From Daldinia sp. FL1419 (lineage: Eukaryota; Ascomycota; Sordariomycetes; Xylariales; Hypoxylaceae): 64,000 nucleotides of DNA. Below the pieces are notes generated by a model, which saw only the letters and a list, made by a program, of their open reading frames with translations, searched no databases and was not told where the DNA came from. Location: the NCBI GenBank assembly GCA_025201765.1, contig MU623341.1, positions 248,001 to 312,000 on the forward strand. Reading direction: 5' to 3'. This document shows, one piece after another, positions 34,071-46,215 of the stretch (position 1 is the stretch's first letter; every line of letters starts with the position of its first letter). The position numbers and the translations under genes are program-made.

Positions 34071-36431
34071 CTAAGGCACAGCCTTGAATCCACCGTCGTC
34101 CCTGTCTAGCAGGAACTGATCGATTGCACTCTGCGAACGAATTAATGAGTCTCAAAATTAAAAATTTTAAGGGGTTACTTCCTACCCAATCAATAGCATT
34201 GTTGCCGCTCAACACGGTGTCGAGCGGCGCATTATTAGCAAAGTCCAGAGAGAAATCAAAAGATGGTATTATATGATCAAATGGAGGTGATGGGGTTGGC
34301 TGGACGTCGTTGTTTAGCAAGCTAGCTAGCGAGCCATCCCGAACCTCTGGTTTTGGTGGTGGTGGTGAGCGAGTAATAGTAGGATCCTGCATGGATACTT
34401 TCCGGAGAATAGCGCCTACTACCCGGGTAGCATGTGCTGCATCCCTCGAAGTGTGCTTCCTCTCGGCCCACATCTTATAAGACGTCCCTAGAGCTTTCAG
34501 CTTCCTCGAGCGGTCCGCTGGGCTAATAAAACGTTAGTTAATGGCTGAGAACATTCTCGGCGCGAACTTACCTGCTCGGGAGGTTCTCGGTAAGATCTAA
34601 GCATAATATCATAGACGCAATCAAAAAGTCGTGGAGCGTCAAGGCTGAGAGCATATATTTATCCTCATAGATTCGACCACCGGGTCTGCTTTCCTCCTCA
34701 TACTCGGCGTGTAAATCGAGAATTCTTAGGGCCGCGTCCCGACACGTATTCCGCGACCGGTCGTAGAGAGGATTATCCTTCTCACGGTTAAGATATGGGC
34801 GGTGTAGAACGCATAGACTCTTAAGGTACATCAATTCCAACATGAGACGGTGCATGATGTCATGGGTCTGGTCGGTGAAGCTATACGAGCGTATGGGCTT
34901 TATTTGTAATGAAGGAGGGACATGTTCGCGGTACTGATGGAGCTCATCGTCCAGCTTAATAACGTCTTCGTACGGAGGAGGATGGATGGACAGTGCAAAG
35001 CGAATCACCCGGCGTAACAATCGGCAGAGCTTCGATTTGTGGTTTAAGTACAGAGTAGAAGTTGGTTCAGTAACAGGTCGTGACGGAGGTAGAGCCATGA
35101 CATTTTCGTCAAAGTCGGAATCAAACAAGTTGCTAGGCGATTCAGTATCACACTCGTCGTCACGGATGATTGGGGGCATTCCTAGCTGGAATGAGAACAG
35201 AACGTCGAAGACCTCAATGAAGAAGAAAGCTCGTCTACGAAGCTCGCCCTCGAAAGGCGTAATGTTAGGCAGATATTTGGGATCTCTATGATATCCCATA
35301 CGCTGTGCAAGCCGGGCAACAATCCCGAATTTAGCCCACAAGCTAGAATCAATTTCCCTGTTCCTTTGCAATTCCGTATAGCTGTGCAGTAGGAGTGCTT
35401 CGATGGAGTAAGGTCCAGCGGATAAGTAATCACCCGATACGAGACACTCGGTTGACAACGCCCTCAACTTATCCGGAAGCGTTGCTACCGATTCATCGCT
35501 TTCGCCTCTCATAATGGTTATTGAAGCAGCAACCCATAGCATAGAAGCAAGGCAACTCAACCACAATAAGCTAGTGGAAGATGGATCATCCCAGAAAGCA
35601 TCGTACTCCCTTTGGAATTTTGTCGTGTGAATGTAGGGAGCGGTCATAAACTTATGGCGAAAATAGACCAGGATAAGAGCATCCGTCTTAGATCTTGGCG
35701 GCAATCGTGCAACAGCCTGCGAAAGAGTTATAGGTGCTAGCTTGCCGAAGAGAACATCCGCACCATCCACGTTATCCTTTTGTGGTGGAGGCGAGGGGGT
35801 AGGAGGCTCATCCGTTTCAGTCCGAAGAATGCCTTGAATATCGTGAATACTTTCAAGAATCGAAGCCCAATGAGTAGCCCCAACATAACTATGCTCGCCG
35901 AGCGTAGTAGGAAGAATCGGACCTCCCGAGCCGGACGCCGCCAAGCTCGGTGGAGAGCTTAGGTCAGAACGAGTCTCAGTCTCCGTCCGCTGGTCCGAGC
36001 TTGAGGGGGTATCGAGAGTAGGCTCTCGATTGCGCGCGGTGTATACTAAATTATTAACCATTTCCTCCAGCTTCTGGAGACGGACCTGGAGGACGGGACG
36101 AGACATGGGTTCATGTCTAGCCCGAACATCCACCTGGGGCCGCGAATCCGTGCGGGCCTTACGAGAGGCGCGAGGCGCATATTCGCAAAAGTTGGCCTCG
36201 CCACTTTTAACGCATCTTTCACAAGGCTGTTGGCGGTCACATTTCACCCTATCAAAGAGTGATGAGCTAAAATAATGGATGGAGACAGGGCAGTGCCACT
36301 CACTTGCGTGTCCGGCATAATAGACAGGATACAGGAGGACGATTGCGCTTTTGAATCTTCCGTTGAACTCCTTCGGTCGGCTGCGCTCGAAAGACACTTG
36401 TCTGATAGCTACCGGGCCGAGAGTCCATCAT
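34071..36431 (-). CDS. Zn2Cys6 transcription factor with fungal regulatory middle domain, 733 aa
   Basis: Four minus-strand exons: 36431-36304, 36248-34572, 34522-34186 and 34130-34071. Introns are 55, 49 and 55 bp (GTGAGT..ATAG, GTAAGT..TTAG, GTAGGA..GCAG); all junctions keep frame. The zinc cluster is split by intron 1: SCLLCRTRK joined to VKCDRQQPCERCVKSGEANF followed by Cys, giving CX2CX6CX5CX2CX8C. A short coiled coil follows (LQVRLQKLEEMVNNLVYTAR). Residues about 210-520 form the fungal transcription factor middle homology domain (FRHKFMTAPYIHTTKFQREY, RLAQRMGYHRDP, RRRAFFFIEVFDVLFSFQLG). The last 19-codon exon ends SAIDQFLLDRDDGGFKAVP. The protein is a nuclear DNA-binding regulator; its targets are unknown and no gene cluster surrounds it. 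Confidence 0.92.
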
Positions 36432-38745
36432 GCCCGGGGGGGGAATTGTTTAAACCTCAAGACCAGTCAATAAGATTGAGAGAGTCGGATTGAAACGGTC
36501 GGAAATAAAATCTAGCTCACGGCTTTCAATGAAGTCAAAAACAGCGTAGAAGGAATTACTCTTTCCCCCCCTCCGCGCGTGGGCGGCTGTTCAGGTGAGG
36601 ACTTAAGAGAATACCTGATTGAGAAGAAGGTCCGGTAGTACGACGGGAAAGGGAAAAAAAGAAAAATATAAAAAACCGACTACTGGCAAATACCTTCAAA
36701 TGGGCTTTAGATGCTGAACTAATGAAACCTTCCTTGGAGTTTCCCCGGTGCAGATGCAGAACGGTTATCGGAAACAAGGGAGGAAATGCACCTGGAAACT
36801 CCGCTGTGACTATTCCCAAAAAGGTAAGCTTTCAGTAAGTCTTGGCATTGCCCCATTAGAACTTGCGACCGACGGAATATCCCCGGCTGGATTTAAAGAT
36901 AGCTCCTTACTCGATTTCTCTTCGCAAATACGGCCAAAACGCCGATATGTCTTTAACCTTTGCTTTTATTTCGGGGGTTATTTTTAAACCTAAACTCCTA
37001 AACCTTGAAACCCTCGAGAGAGGTACGGCTATATAAATTTGAAGCCCAAACTACTAGGCTAGGTACCTGGGTACAATATATTATTTCGTACGTATGCGCA
37101 TAAGCCAACCCACCACGCAACCTATGAAGTATGTTTTGTCCGGTGCGCCACTTATTAACCGACGATTTCAAATTGCTGCGACGACGCTTTTTTTTTCTTT
37201 TTTTTCTCTTTTTTTTTTTCCTTCCCTGACAAGGGCCGTTATGTGCAAACCTCCGAGTGGCCACGGATTTAATACCTAATACAAGTTGCATAACTACCTC
37301 CTCTTTATGCCTTCATATCGTAGATTAGATCAGCGGTTAGCGGTCCAAAACATGTCCTAGTAATTTTCCTAATGGGGTATCTCTTACCTCCCCCTCAAGA
37401 CGCCATCGACTGATCTTTGACGATGTCATGTAAATGCAACTACCTTGTTTCGTTCGATAATTTTGAGACGTGTGGCCTCTAAAGTTACCCTAAACAATTA
37501 TTACCACTTGAGAATAAAATTCGAAGACGACGATCTTGCTTCGAATCGAACCAGACTATCCGGGATCGAGATCTAATCTCTCATCTCGACTTGTCTCCAC
37601 TTACCGCCAACATCATCCTTCCCTTTCTGCATCTTCCCTTGAACGGCGGGGTCGAGACTCAGATCGAATCGCAAAAGATACTAGACCCTAGAAGCCGCGG
37701 TAGTTCAAATGCCTTCCCGGTAGTATTCATTCCGACTATGCTTCACCCGACAGCCCAATTCGAATTTGCCGGCCCGGCATCTCCGGTAATAATACTATTG
37801 GCCCGAAACACCTCAGCCGGCGTACAGCCAACGCGACATACACAGCCTTAGCAACTTCTTTCACGACTCTTTTAAACAAGACAAACACCGATTGTCCATC
37901 ACTACCTCCGACCATGCCATTTCAAGGTAGGTAGGTAGGTATACCTAGTATGAGTTATGCACTTGCGAGTTGATCAAGGTTCTTGTGATGCGAATATTCG
38001 TAATTTTTATATATTTATACAACACCAGAATCGAGTATGATATTAACCTTACGTGTTCCAACAGGACCGTCCCGATGACGTGCAGCTTGTCGTAAAAAAA
38101 TGTTAAAAAAAGAGGTTCTTGCTCTTTTATTTTCGTGGTGATTTAAATCTATTTTGAGCCTCAACAATTATATGATATTCATGATTTAATTACCTATCAT
38201 TTACTCAATTTTCGGTTTAATCATTGGTTCTTATATGGAAGAGCATAAGCCAATTTTATATTCCTATTGGTTGGTTCTTTTGTTAACTCCGTGAAGTAGC
38301 GAGTAAAACTTAGTAAATAAGAATTATCGCCTTGATCTTACTCATCTTCGACCAATTGAAGTATATCCGAAATCCTATAAGGATTTGTGATTACTACCTA
38401 GGTACCTATATCATAAGCTAATTTTTTCATAATCCCTTTTGATTTCCTACTCCATAAATAAGCATCCAAGTACCCGGCATATTCGATCGAACTCCTTATA
38501 ACGCTGTCTTTTCAGCAAAAACGAGTTATTGGTTATCCGATGCTACCTAATATCATGTATACTTCACTCTACCAGACTTAAAGAGAAATGTAATTGTTCT
38601 GGATGGGGACGGAGGCGCTAAGCAAGCTCCACTCCGTAGATTAGGGCACACTACCTCTTCAACCAACAAAATAGATATATAATTCCCGATACCAAATGTT
38701 TCATCATGAATCACATCTTCAATGATCTGGTTCGATTATTATTCG
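36432..38745. other. Intergenic upstream of the Zn2Cys6 gene
   Basis: 2.3 kb with no supported gene. It has T-rich tracts at about 37189-37220, a GGTAGGTAGGTAGGTATACCTAG run at about 37926-37948, and short frames at 36748 and 37591 without signatures. The DNA is A/T-rich from about 38030 to 38560. Confidence 0.5.
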
Positions 38746-38817
38746 GGGCTTGTGGTTTAGTGGTATAATACTCCCTTAGCATGGGAGTGGTCCGGGGTTC
38801 GATTCCCCGCGAGTCCA
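38746..38817 (+). tRNA. trnA(AGC): tRNA-Ala, anticodon AGC
   Basis: 72-nt cloverleaf. Acceptor stem GGGCTTG pairs with CGAGTCC and includes the G3-U70 wobble pair that identifies alanine tRNAs; the discriminator is A at 38817. Anticodon stem CTCCC/GGGAG encloses loop TTAGCAT with anticodon AGC. The T arm is CGGGGTTCGATTCCCCG. Internal pol III boxes TGGTTTAGTGG (A) and GGTTCGATTCC (B) are intact, and a T5 terminator lies about 35 nt downstream. No intron. Confidence 0.95.
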
Positions 38818-40315
38818 ACACAGAGAGGTTAGATTCCTCTTATACCGCATCTTTTTGGTATACTTTTCGAATTACTTTTTTCAACTTCACCCAAGCAATC
38901 TAAAGCTTATTGGTACTGAGTATCGGATGCTAAATTCCTTGAGCAATGGGCATCGATCCTTGGTTTTGTTTCTTCAAACTTTTTACTTTAGCTTTAGCCA
39001 TGAGTATTAAGATAAGCTGTATAAACAAACCTAGGCTGATATACATGTACGTATTTAAAGCACTACATTCTCCACTGTTAACAACCTTCTGCCATTCTCC
39101 TATAATAGGACTACCTGCTTAAGTGCCGCAAAATAGTTATATCTTCCCTTTGCTTTCTCGGGCCAAAATACGCCGAGAATCAAATACTGCGGCAAAATTC
39201 TACGTACATAGCTCCAACCGAGGGTACCATATTAGATTAAGATATTTTAGCAGAGAAGGTCTAGACAGAACTTATCGGCCGAACGTCGCCCAGTAACTCG
39301 GGCCGAGGTGTGGCCCGAATACATGATGTTTGCTTTTGATGGTCGGTTTGCCGATACCTTGTTAGTAGGTATTTTCAACCCATAGAAACTAGGTAATATC
39401 AGCTTACCACGTAGTACAAAACCAGTATCTGTTTTTAAATGTACCAGCTGGAAAAAGGGAAGCCCATAATAAATACCTCTAATTATTAGCTTTCTGCAGT
39501 TGAGTTACCACATGTAAATATTAAGAACTCGTAGTACGTAGTCCCGTTAATGCCTCAAGCAAGGGCTAGTTATCAGTATAGGCCAGAAATACTCTTCTAT
39601 TCTCTAGGAAATGCGTCGTATTTTTACTTGAGACTTCGACGGTTTTCTTATTAACGCAATGTACCTATACTTAGGTGCCTAGGTAGTCAAATATGGGATT
39701 CCTTACATTTTTCTAACATTAAGCCCCTAGCTTAATAAACGGCCGAATTGATGCCACCCACCTGACATATTAAATTGCTAATTTGAGGCTCACTCTATAG
39801 CATTATACCAACTACAAGCATCCCATCTTCAGATACGTACGAGATCAGACTTGACACATTTCTTTGCTAGGAGCCGCCAGTAGTCCATACGGGACCTTAT
39901 TAGATCTGAACATGAACCAATAATCAAGGCATATCGGCGAGCATCATTAACTAGGGCTAATGTTCGTTAGAGTGAGGCTGTTTTAACTCTTCATTGTTTT
40001 CTATGCTAACTTCTATTACCTTTTGACTTGTTTCGCCTAGGGCCCGGCAACTCCTAGAAATTACCTAATAGACCCGGGATACAAATGTCTCTTCGAGAAT
40101 ACCTACTAAGCTGAATGGAAGCAACTAGTTTCGGGAAACGGCACCGGGCCACCCCGCAGGAGGCGGGGAAAGATTCCGAGCCAGCGGATCCATTTATAAC
40201 CCGAACCGGTTTTTCCAACATGGTTCCAAGTTCGCTTATACCGCCTACCTAGTGATTCGGCGTCTAGAAGTAAACAACCCGTCGAGATCCTTCTTCAGCA
40301 GCACTGCCAAGCGTC
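38818..40315. other. Intergenic, no gene seen
   Basis: 1.5 kb of A/T-rich DNA between tRNA-Ala and the GNAT gene. No long frame and no recognised repeat apart from short CCTAGGTA runs near 39680. Confidence 0.6.
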
Positions 40316-41107
40316 ATGACATCCGGTAAACCAATCTCAGTCTCCATCCAACCCCTCAACTATGCCGATATACCCGCTTGCGCCCACATCACCTCCTCGG
40401 CTTTCTCCGTCGATCCACACACTATCGTAAAGCAACTAGGCCGCAAGCCTTTCGATATGTACGAAATTTCCCGTTCTGGTTTTCTAGATACTCTCCATAG
40501 GCAAACGTATATTTACGTCAAGGCCGTGGACGAGGAGACGGGCGAAATCGTTGGGCACGCCGGATGGGCGTTCAGGGGTCTAGATTCAGCGCTAGTTCCG
40601 CGGAACGGTCCCCAAGATGCGAAGCCGGTAGATGAAGTACAAGAGAAAGGGAAAGCGGAGAACGACGGATCAAAGGATGCGGATAAGACGGATTCCGAAG
40701 AGGAAAAGAACGACTCCGTAGACCGTCTTCATGCCCTCGAAAACGCCGACATGCAACACTGGCTATCTGACCTGGTCCCCTCAGACGCGCCTTGTATCTT
40801 CGTTGTTGGTCTTACTGTGTCGCCCTCACATCAATCCCGGGGTGTGGGTAGCGCCCTAATGCGTCACGGCAACTCCATCGCAGATGATCTAGGGCTCACT
40901 ATATGGGTACACTCTTCGCATCAGGCATACGAGGCGTACAGAAAATCTGGATTTGAAGTCACGAAGGAGCTTGATATCGACCTAGACGAATATGCGCCAA
41001 GAGGACCAACGGAAGGGGAAGAGGTTATGGGAGAGAAGGGGAGCGGGAAATGGGGGAGGTATATTATTAGGTACATGAAAAGGATACCGAAGAAACCGGG
41101 TCACTGA
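40316..41107 (+). CDS. GNAT family N-acetyltransferase, 263 aa
   Basis: Intronless frame starting ATGACATCCGG. It has the GNAT fold order: an N-terminal beta-alpha segment (SVSIQPLNYADIPACAHITS), a middle strand with IVGHAGWAFRGLD, a charged insertion (about residues 105-145, rich in Lys, Asp and Glu), then the acetyl-CoA-binding motif A, FVVGLTVSPSHQSRGVGSAL, with the Q-x-x-G-x-G pyrophosphate loop. After that comes motif B, GLTIWVHSSHQAYEAYRKSG, ending FEVTKELDIDLDEYAPRG. It would transfer acetyl from acetyl-CoA to an amine on a small molecule or protein; the substrate cannot be told. No signal peptide. It stands alone between two tRNA genes. Confidence 0.9.
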   Translation: MTSGKPISVSIQPLNYADIPACAHITSSAFSVDPHTIVKQLGRKPFDMYEISRSGFLDTLHRQTYIYVKAVDEETGEIVGHAGWAFRGLDSALVPRNGPQDAKPVDEVQEKGKAENDGSKDADKTDSEEEKNDSVDRLHALENADMQHWLSDLVPSDAPCIFVVGLTVSPSHQSRGVGSALMRHGNSIADDLGLTIWVHSSHQAYEAYRKSGFEVTKELDIDLDEYAPRGPTEGEEVMGEKGSGKWGRYIIRYMKRIPKKPGH

Positions 41108-41622
41108 ATCATCTTTTACCAGCTTCATTATAGTATATAGAAACGGACTCGCGTCGAAGGAGATATCTCCAGAGTTGGTTCATGGTGGAATAATATCGCA
41201 CCATGATGAAAAATATAGCTTAACCTAGAGGATTCTAACCTCTGTACGAATACCAATGAAATCTGTAAATATGTAACTCCACTTTCCCATTATAGCACGC
41301 CTATATCTTTCATATGAGGATAACTTTGGCGAATATCTCAAGATGATTATTATATCAATAATAACTTAGTATGTAGGTACATAAGTAAGTAGAAATAACA
41401 CCAACCCCCCTGTAAGTCTGTAAGTCTATAGATTTGGAACCTACCTAGTTTAGCCTCCTACTTGAACTATTTTAGAGGCCAATGGATGTTAGTACTTTAT
41501 CGAATTGCAAAAGATTTATTATTATATCCACATCGTACCCACTCTTTCCACCCTTCCCGCCACACAAAATATACCGCAAAATATAGTGTAAAATAAAGCG
41601 TCGTCAATCATATTCAATACTT
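41108..41622. other. Intergenic, no gene seen
   Basis: A/T-rich spacer between the GNAT gene and tRNA-Arg. Confidence 0.6.
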
Positions 41623-41708
41623 GGGTTCATGGCCTAATGGTAAGGCGTCAGATTTCGGTCCTATTTCCGGTCCTCTGAAGATTGCAGGTTCGATCCCTGC
41701 TGAGCTCG
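41623..41708 (+). tRNA. trnR(TCG): tRNA-Arg, anticodon TCG, with a 14-nt intron
   Basis: 86 nt. Acceptor stem GGGTTCA pairs with TGAGCTC, discriminator G at 41708. The D stem is GCC/GGC and the T arm GCAGGTTCGATCCCTGC. The anticodon stem TCAGA/TCTGA encloses 21 nt, so a 14-nt intron (41659-41672) at the usual place one base 3' of the anticodon leaves a normal 7-nt loop with anticodon TCG. A box TGGCCTAATGG and B box GGTTCGATCCC are intact, and a T5 terminator follows about 10 nt downstream. Confidence 0.92.
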
Positions 41709-42196
41709 ATACGATTATTTTTAATAATTTCTTTTTTGGGGTTTTCTTTCTCTCTCTCTAAATCTTGTAGACTTCTTTTTCGTGTTCGATATGGAGATAC
41801 TCGGTGATAAACAGATTCTTTTTACTATGGACACCAGTGTTTACCTCTTATCTCCGGTGCGTTTATAGCAAGATTAAAAATCATCAAATCATAGGACATA
41901 CTGGTTATGGAGTCATCTATATTTGTAGTATTGGGGCTCGGAGTCGGGCATAAGAAGAATTATAAATGTATAGAACACGCGTCAGGATTGTCTGATCCGA
42001 TACGTTTGAAATAATGGGGAAATCGGGATTTGAATAGTGATATTCGTAAGGGCATAACGCGGATTTACGGACGATTCGACAGATCTTGCTTCTGATTCCT
42101 CTCGGGATTATAATTAATAATTAGGCGATCTCCTAGTACCTCAATGCGAGTAATCGCTCCTAATAAGTCGAAGGTGGTATTGAGCGCAGTGCGTCG
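41709..42196. other. Intergenic, no gene seen
   Basis: A/T-rich spacer between tRNA-Arg and the decayed zinc-cluster gene. Apart from the tRNA terminator T run and a CT repeat at about 41750-41758, nothing is seen. Confidence 0.6.
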
Positions 42197-42665
42197 ATGA
42201 ATCTAGCGCCAATGAATGTCTCAAGTGCGGGTCTAAGAGAGGCTCTCCGCAGTCGTCAGGAGGCCAGGAATCGTAAAAGTTACGAACCATGTCGGGAGAG
42301 GAAAGGCAGGTGTGATAGGGAGTATCCATACACTACATATAATAAACGAGGTTATCCGGATTTGTGTGCTTACCGTGAATCCCGACCACAGCGTCACATC
42401 ACGGAGAACAGCCTAGCGACGGCGCAACCGGCTCCGATCCCGGTTGACGAGGCTGCTGGGGGACGTTCGCCATGGGCACATCTTGTGGCGAATGCAAGCA
42501 GTCGTGGCCCCGGTTGTTCCGGTGATGGAGGTTTAGCTAACTCGGATTGTCCGCAAGCAACCTCACTCGCGACGGTGACCCGAGAGTCCTCTTCATATCT
42601 CACCGATCGTGTCAGTGATCGTTCGGCATTTGAGACGAGTATCTTACCTCTTTTAGGCGTGAATG
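42197..42665 (+). pseudogene. Decayed Zn2Cys6 regulator with three zinc cysteines changed to tyrosine
   Basis: The frame from ATG 42197 contains a zinc-cluster skeleton of perfect spacing (CX2CX6CX5CX2CX8C). Cysteines 1, 4 and 5 are now tyrosine codons: TAC 42281-42283, TAC 42329-42331 and TAT 42338-42340. Cysteines 2, 3 and 6 remain (42290, 42311, 42365). The flanking sequence is typical: RERKGRCDR, NKRGYPDLCAYRESRPQR. Each change is TGY to TAY, a G-to-A transition after T. A Ser/Ala-rich linker continues to about 42660 (ESSSYLTDRVSDRSAFETSI, LPLLGVNEY). No fungal regulatory domain follows; the frame instead runs out of frame into a UbiX-like gene. It cannot bind zinc normally, so I call it a truncated pseudogene. 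Confidence 0.75.
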
Positions 42666-42675
42666 AGTATTCGAA

Positions 42676-43345
42676 CGACGATCTGCCTATGGAGCTACTG
42701 GGGCAGATATTGGGATCAAGCTTCTACAAACACTACGCTGACTCAATATCGAGACACACGTGATCATCAGCAAGTGGGCGGGCGAGACAATCAAATGGGA
42801 AACGGATTACACGGTAGCGACGGTGCGAGCATTAGCGGACCATGCGTATAGGTGAGTGAGAACACATCTAGTCTCTCATATCGGGCCTGGCTAGAGCTTC
42901 TCTCCACACGGCCCTCCTTTCCCAGTTCACTATCCTCCCGAATTACAACCATAGTCCACATGACCTCGCGACCCCCATCTCCAGCGGCTCCTACCACATT
43001 GACGGGATGATCAACATCGTAGCGCCTTGCTCAATGTGGACCCTTACCGCCATCAACGCAGGCATCTGCGACCGCCTTATCGCGCGCGCAGCAGACGTCT
43101 ATCTCAAAGAGCGGCGCCGCCTTGTTCTCGCTGTTCGCGAGACCCCGTTTAGCGAGGTCCATCTACGGAATATGCTAGGAGTAACCAGAGCGGGGGTCAC
43201 CGTTGCACCGCCCGTTGTGGGATTCTATACACGGCCATCATCTATAGAGCAGGTTATCGAGCAGATGACGGGTAGGCTGTTGGATCTGTTTGGGTTGGAT
43301 GTGAAGGACTTCGTTGGGTGGGAGGATATGCGCAAGGAGGGCTAA
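42676..43345 (+). pseudogene. PAD1: UbiX/PAD1-type flavin prenyltransferase with an in-frame stop
   Basis: Two exons: about 42676-42851 and 42955-43345, joined as TATAG+T (phase 2) across a 103-bp intron GTGAGT..CATAG. The translation reads GATGADIGIKLLQTLR, then TGA at 42739-42741, then LNIETHVIISKWAGETIKWE and TDYTVATVRALADHAY. Exon 2 gives SPHDLATPISSGSYHIDGMI, APCSMWTLTAINAGICDRLI, then KERRRLVLAVRETPFSEVHL, RNMLGVTRAGVTVAPPVVGF and YTRP. This is the UbiX/PAD1 fold, which makes prenylated FMN for UbiD-type decarboxylases (phenylacrylic acid decarboxylation in yeast). The glycine-rich FMN loop, SGS motif and RET segment are kept. The extreme N-terminus is altered and no start ATG in frame is evident. 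Splice sites are intact, so inactivation looks recent. A partner UbiD/FDC1 gene was not found in the window. Confidence 0.8.
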
Positions 43346-46159
43346 GATAATCGTGTAATGATGGGTATCGGTTTTCAAAGCTTGACGGTACTAGTATTAA
43401 AAGTTAGGACGGCGATGTTACCGTCGCCTACCGCCTCTTGCTACCACGCCCTTGGAGGTTAGTCCGTTAAAATTAATAGATACAGATTATCCCCTTTCAA
43501 ACCTCCTGGACAAGGAGGCATGAGTAGGGTAACATAGAATATATTTATATTCTAATATAACTAGGTACCTACCTAGTTCTATATACAAACTTACCCTCCG
43601 CATATCATAAAGTTATAGCCCTAAAGGTACTGTAGAGAGAGCCCTTCACTTAACTTTACATCCCATTAGTATCCCTTGTTTCCTCTAAGGCCTAGAACAA
43701 GATGTCAGAGTATTAATCCCGGATTAATACATATAGGTAATATTTAAGCCGAGTACCTAGGAAAGTATTTGACCTAATTCATTCATAACAATATGATCAC
43801 CTCCCTATCGCTTACCTACGTCGTAACAGGCTGTCACTAACAATAGATAAGTGAAACCAACGGTATATCGAGGTAGGATTCCAGGACCCGTAGACCACAT
43901 TTGCAACAGTGTTGGGCATCAATACCACGGGATGTTAAAGGGGTTAGATTCCGATCATAGTGTGTTACCCTTAAGGGTCCTCGGAGAATCCTGCACTACC
44001 ACCCAGCTGCTTCCTGTAATTGTTGCCGGTAAGTTCGGCTTAGATATAGACGAATCAATCCATCGACCCTTTCAATGTATGCATTTTTGACCACGGACGA
44101 ATCAAATCAAACGATTCTATCGGTATAGGGGATGATCTCAGGGGCAAGCAGGGTAGGGACCTTGGAAAACTGGATTAGAAATCAGACTATACTGAAGACT
44201 ATCATTATCCTCATCGAGACACTAGATATAAGAGGTTGTAGTTGGTTTCTCCATTTCGTCCTACTGATTCGTGGCATTACCCCTAGCGTGTTTGGAGGCC
44301 TTCTTACACTTGATGAGCTATTTGCAATAGAGACGCCTCTGAAAGACAAGTATCTGATTTTGTGTAGTATCATATGTGACTCATTCCTTGTATATATTGC
44401 GCTTGTAGGGTTATATAACTGCGTTGGAGTAGTATTGTTTCATTTGAGATCCACAGAAGGTTATTATAACCTTGTTCTGCTGGGCAATGTTGAGGACGAC
44501 AAGGAGTGACTCTAGCCGCTAGTGGACAGTAATATAAAAAAGGAGAACAGCATTCGAATAGATCTGAAACGGCATGGATTTGTATAGCGGAGAGTAACCG
44601 CCAATAAATGGGCGGCGAGATAACGAGGTTCGCCACTATTGGAGGGCAGAGATATTCGCGAATGAAACAGGATGACAAGTTAGATTGGAAGAATTTGACC
44701 TCTAATCAATCTATTCTCCAGTCAAGCGCGCCTGAGTTGACTATGGACCTAAGGGGGATCTCGCTGTATATCGCTAGGTATTGTGTAAAAACTAGGGAAA
44801 CTCGGGGTTTTCATTTCAGGAGGTGACGTCTAATTAACACTTGCAGCTCGCGAGCGGCTGCAGATTGAGGCTATCTCTTAATTTAGCGATTACGTCTAAA
44901 AATAAACGCCCCAGCTGATCTCTCGTGGCACTAGAATCTCCGAGTTGAATACGTCACGGGCGGTAGGTAAAGGCTGGGCCGCAAGGGGGCGTAGGGGATT
45001 ATCTAGAATCCCAAAGTTCGACTCTGCCCTGTACCATCGGGTACACCAATAGGGGGGATGTGATAACGACATACACACATGCATGTACCCCTAACGGTTG
45101 GTAATCTTGCGTATAGATTGCCAGCACCGTGGTACCCTGAGCAGGCACCCTGAGCCTCTAACCCCTGAGCCTATTACCACGGAGAGCAACGGCGATGGGA
45201 AAATAGCGAATGAAGGGTAGACTGATGGCTTGTAGGCGCTTCTGGAAGCTATCTGACATGCAAGATGACGACCTGTAGGCGCTTCTATTAAAGACGAGAG
45301 GTACCATCGTCAAGGTTCTTGTACAAGGCGGCGAAACGCTCGCGCGCCTAGCTTTCCCCAGACTCCAGGTATCCAACCAGACGAGGATAGCCTAGTATAG
45401 GGTAGTAATGTTGCCTTGATGCCTTGCAGGGAGGATCACCGCGGCGGCAGCAGGCGGGATAGGTATGACAGGCAGATTTTCTGCAAGCGATCTAGGACAA
45501 GAATAACCGGCGGAAGGGCGTGGGATGCAGAAAAGCATCGTTACGACGGTGAGTTGTGCTTATGCGCGGAAGAAATATTCTCGAATTCATATTTCGGCGT
45601 ATATTTGAGCGGCAAACCATACACCGTGATGTTTGGGCGCTTAGATATTTTAATCGATGGGCGGCTATTAGAGGCTGGCTGTTTCTTATTGGACAAAAGA
45701 GAAGGCGGTGAACTTTGAAGTATTTTCTGATTCGATGATGATGCTGTTGAGAGAACAGCAGCACAAGGTATTTTTGGAGTAACTTACATCTGTTCTTACA
45801 CTTGTTAAAAAAAGGAAGATTATACCGATATAAAATCTTGGGTTATAGTATTCTTTTAAGTCTGACTTATTTTCGCGGGGATATTGATGAGGCATAAAAA
45901 TTGGTTATTGCTGATGTTGTCTTAAGTACTGTTTGTTTGTTTAAGTTCGACCATTAAAGCGACCGCTATAACGTGTGCCTTAGGTAGTACCTGAAATGCT
46001 ACATAGGTACGTATTAAGTTTAGGTAGCGCCTATGTATCATGTGACCTTTTCAGTAAGCGCATTACCTAAACGCAGCAACTCTGCGTTCATTGTCGGATT
46101 TATGTACCTTTGTAGGTGTCTATGTAGTGTACCTAACCCAGGTAAGTCCATACCTATGC

Positions 46160-46215
46160 AGTTACGTCTTAGGTACCTAGGTACTATTAGGTATCTGCTA
46201 TTAGGTACCTAGGAG
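46160..46215. repeat. Cluster of TACCTAGGTA-type palindromic units
   Basis: Several TAGGTACCTAGGTA units within about 55 bp. Similar short units recur through the intergenic DNA of the window but not in coding exons. Confidence 0.7.

Noticed and set aside
42197..42763. One 188-aa protein starting with a zinc cluster
   Set aside because: Its last third is the PAD1-like sequence read in the wrong frame, and the zinc ligands are lost.
45416..45718. 100-aa frame with a protein-like C-terminal half
   Set aside because: No family recognised, no upstream exons, and it sits in repeat-rich desert; too weak to list as a gene.
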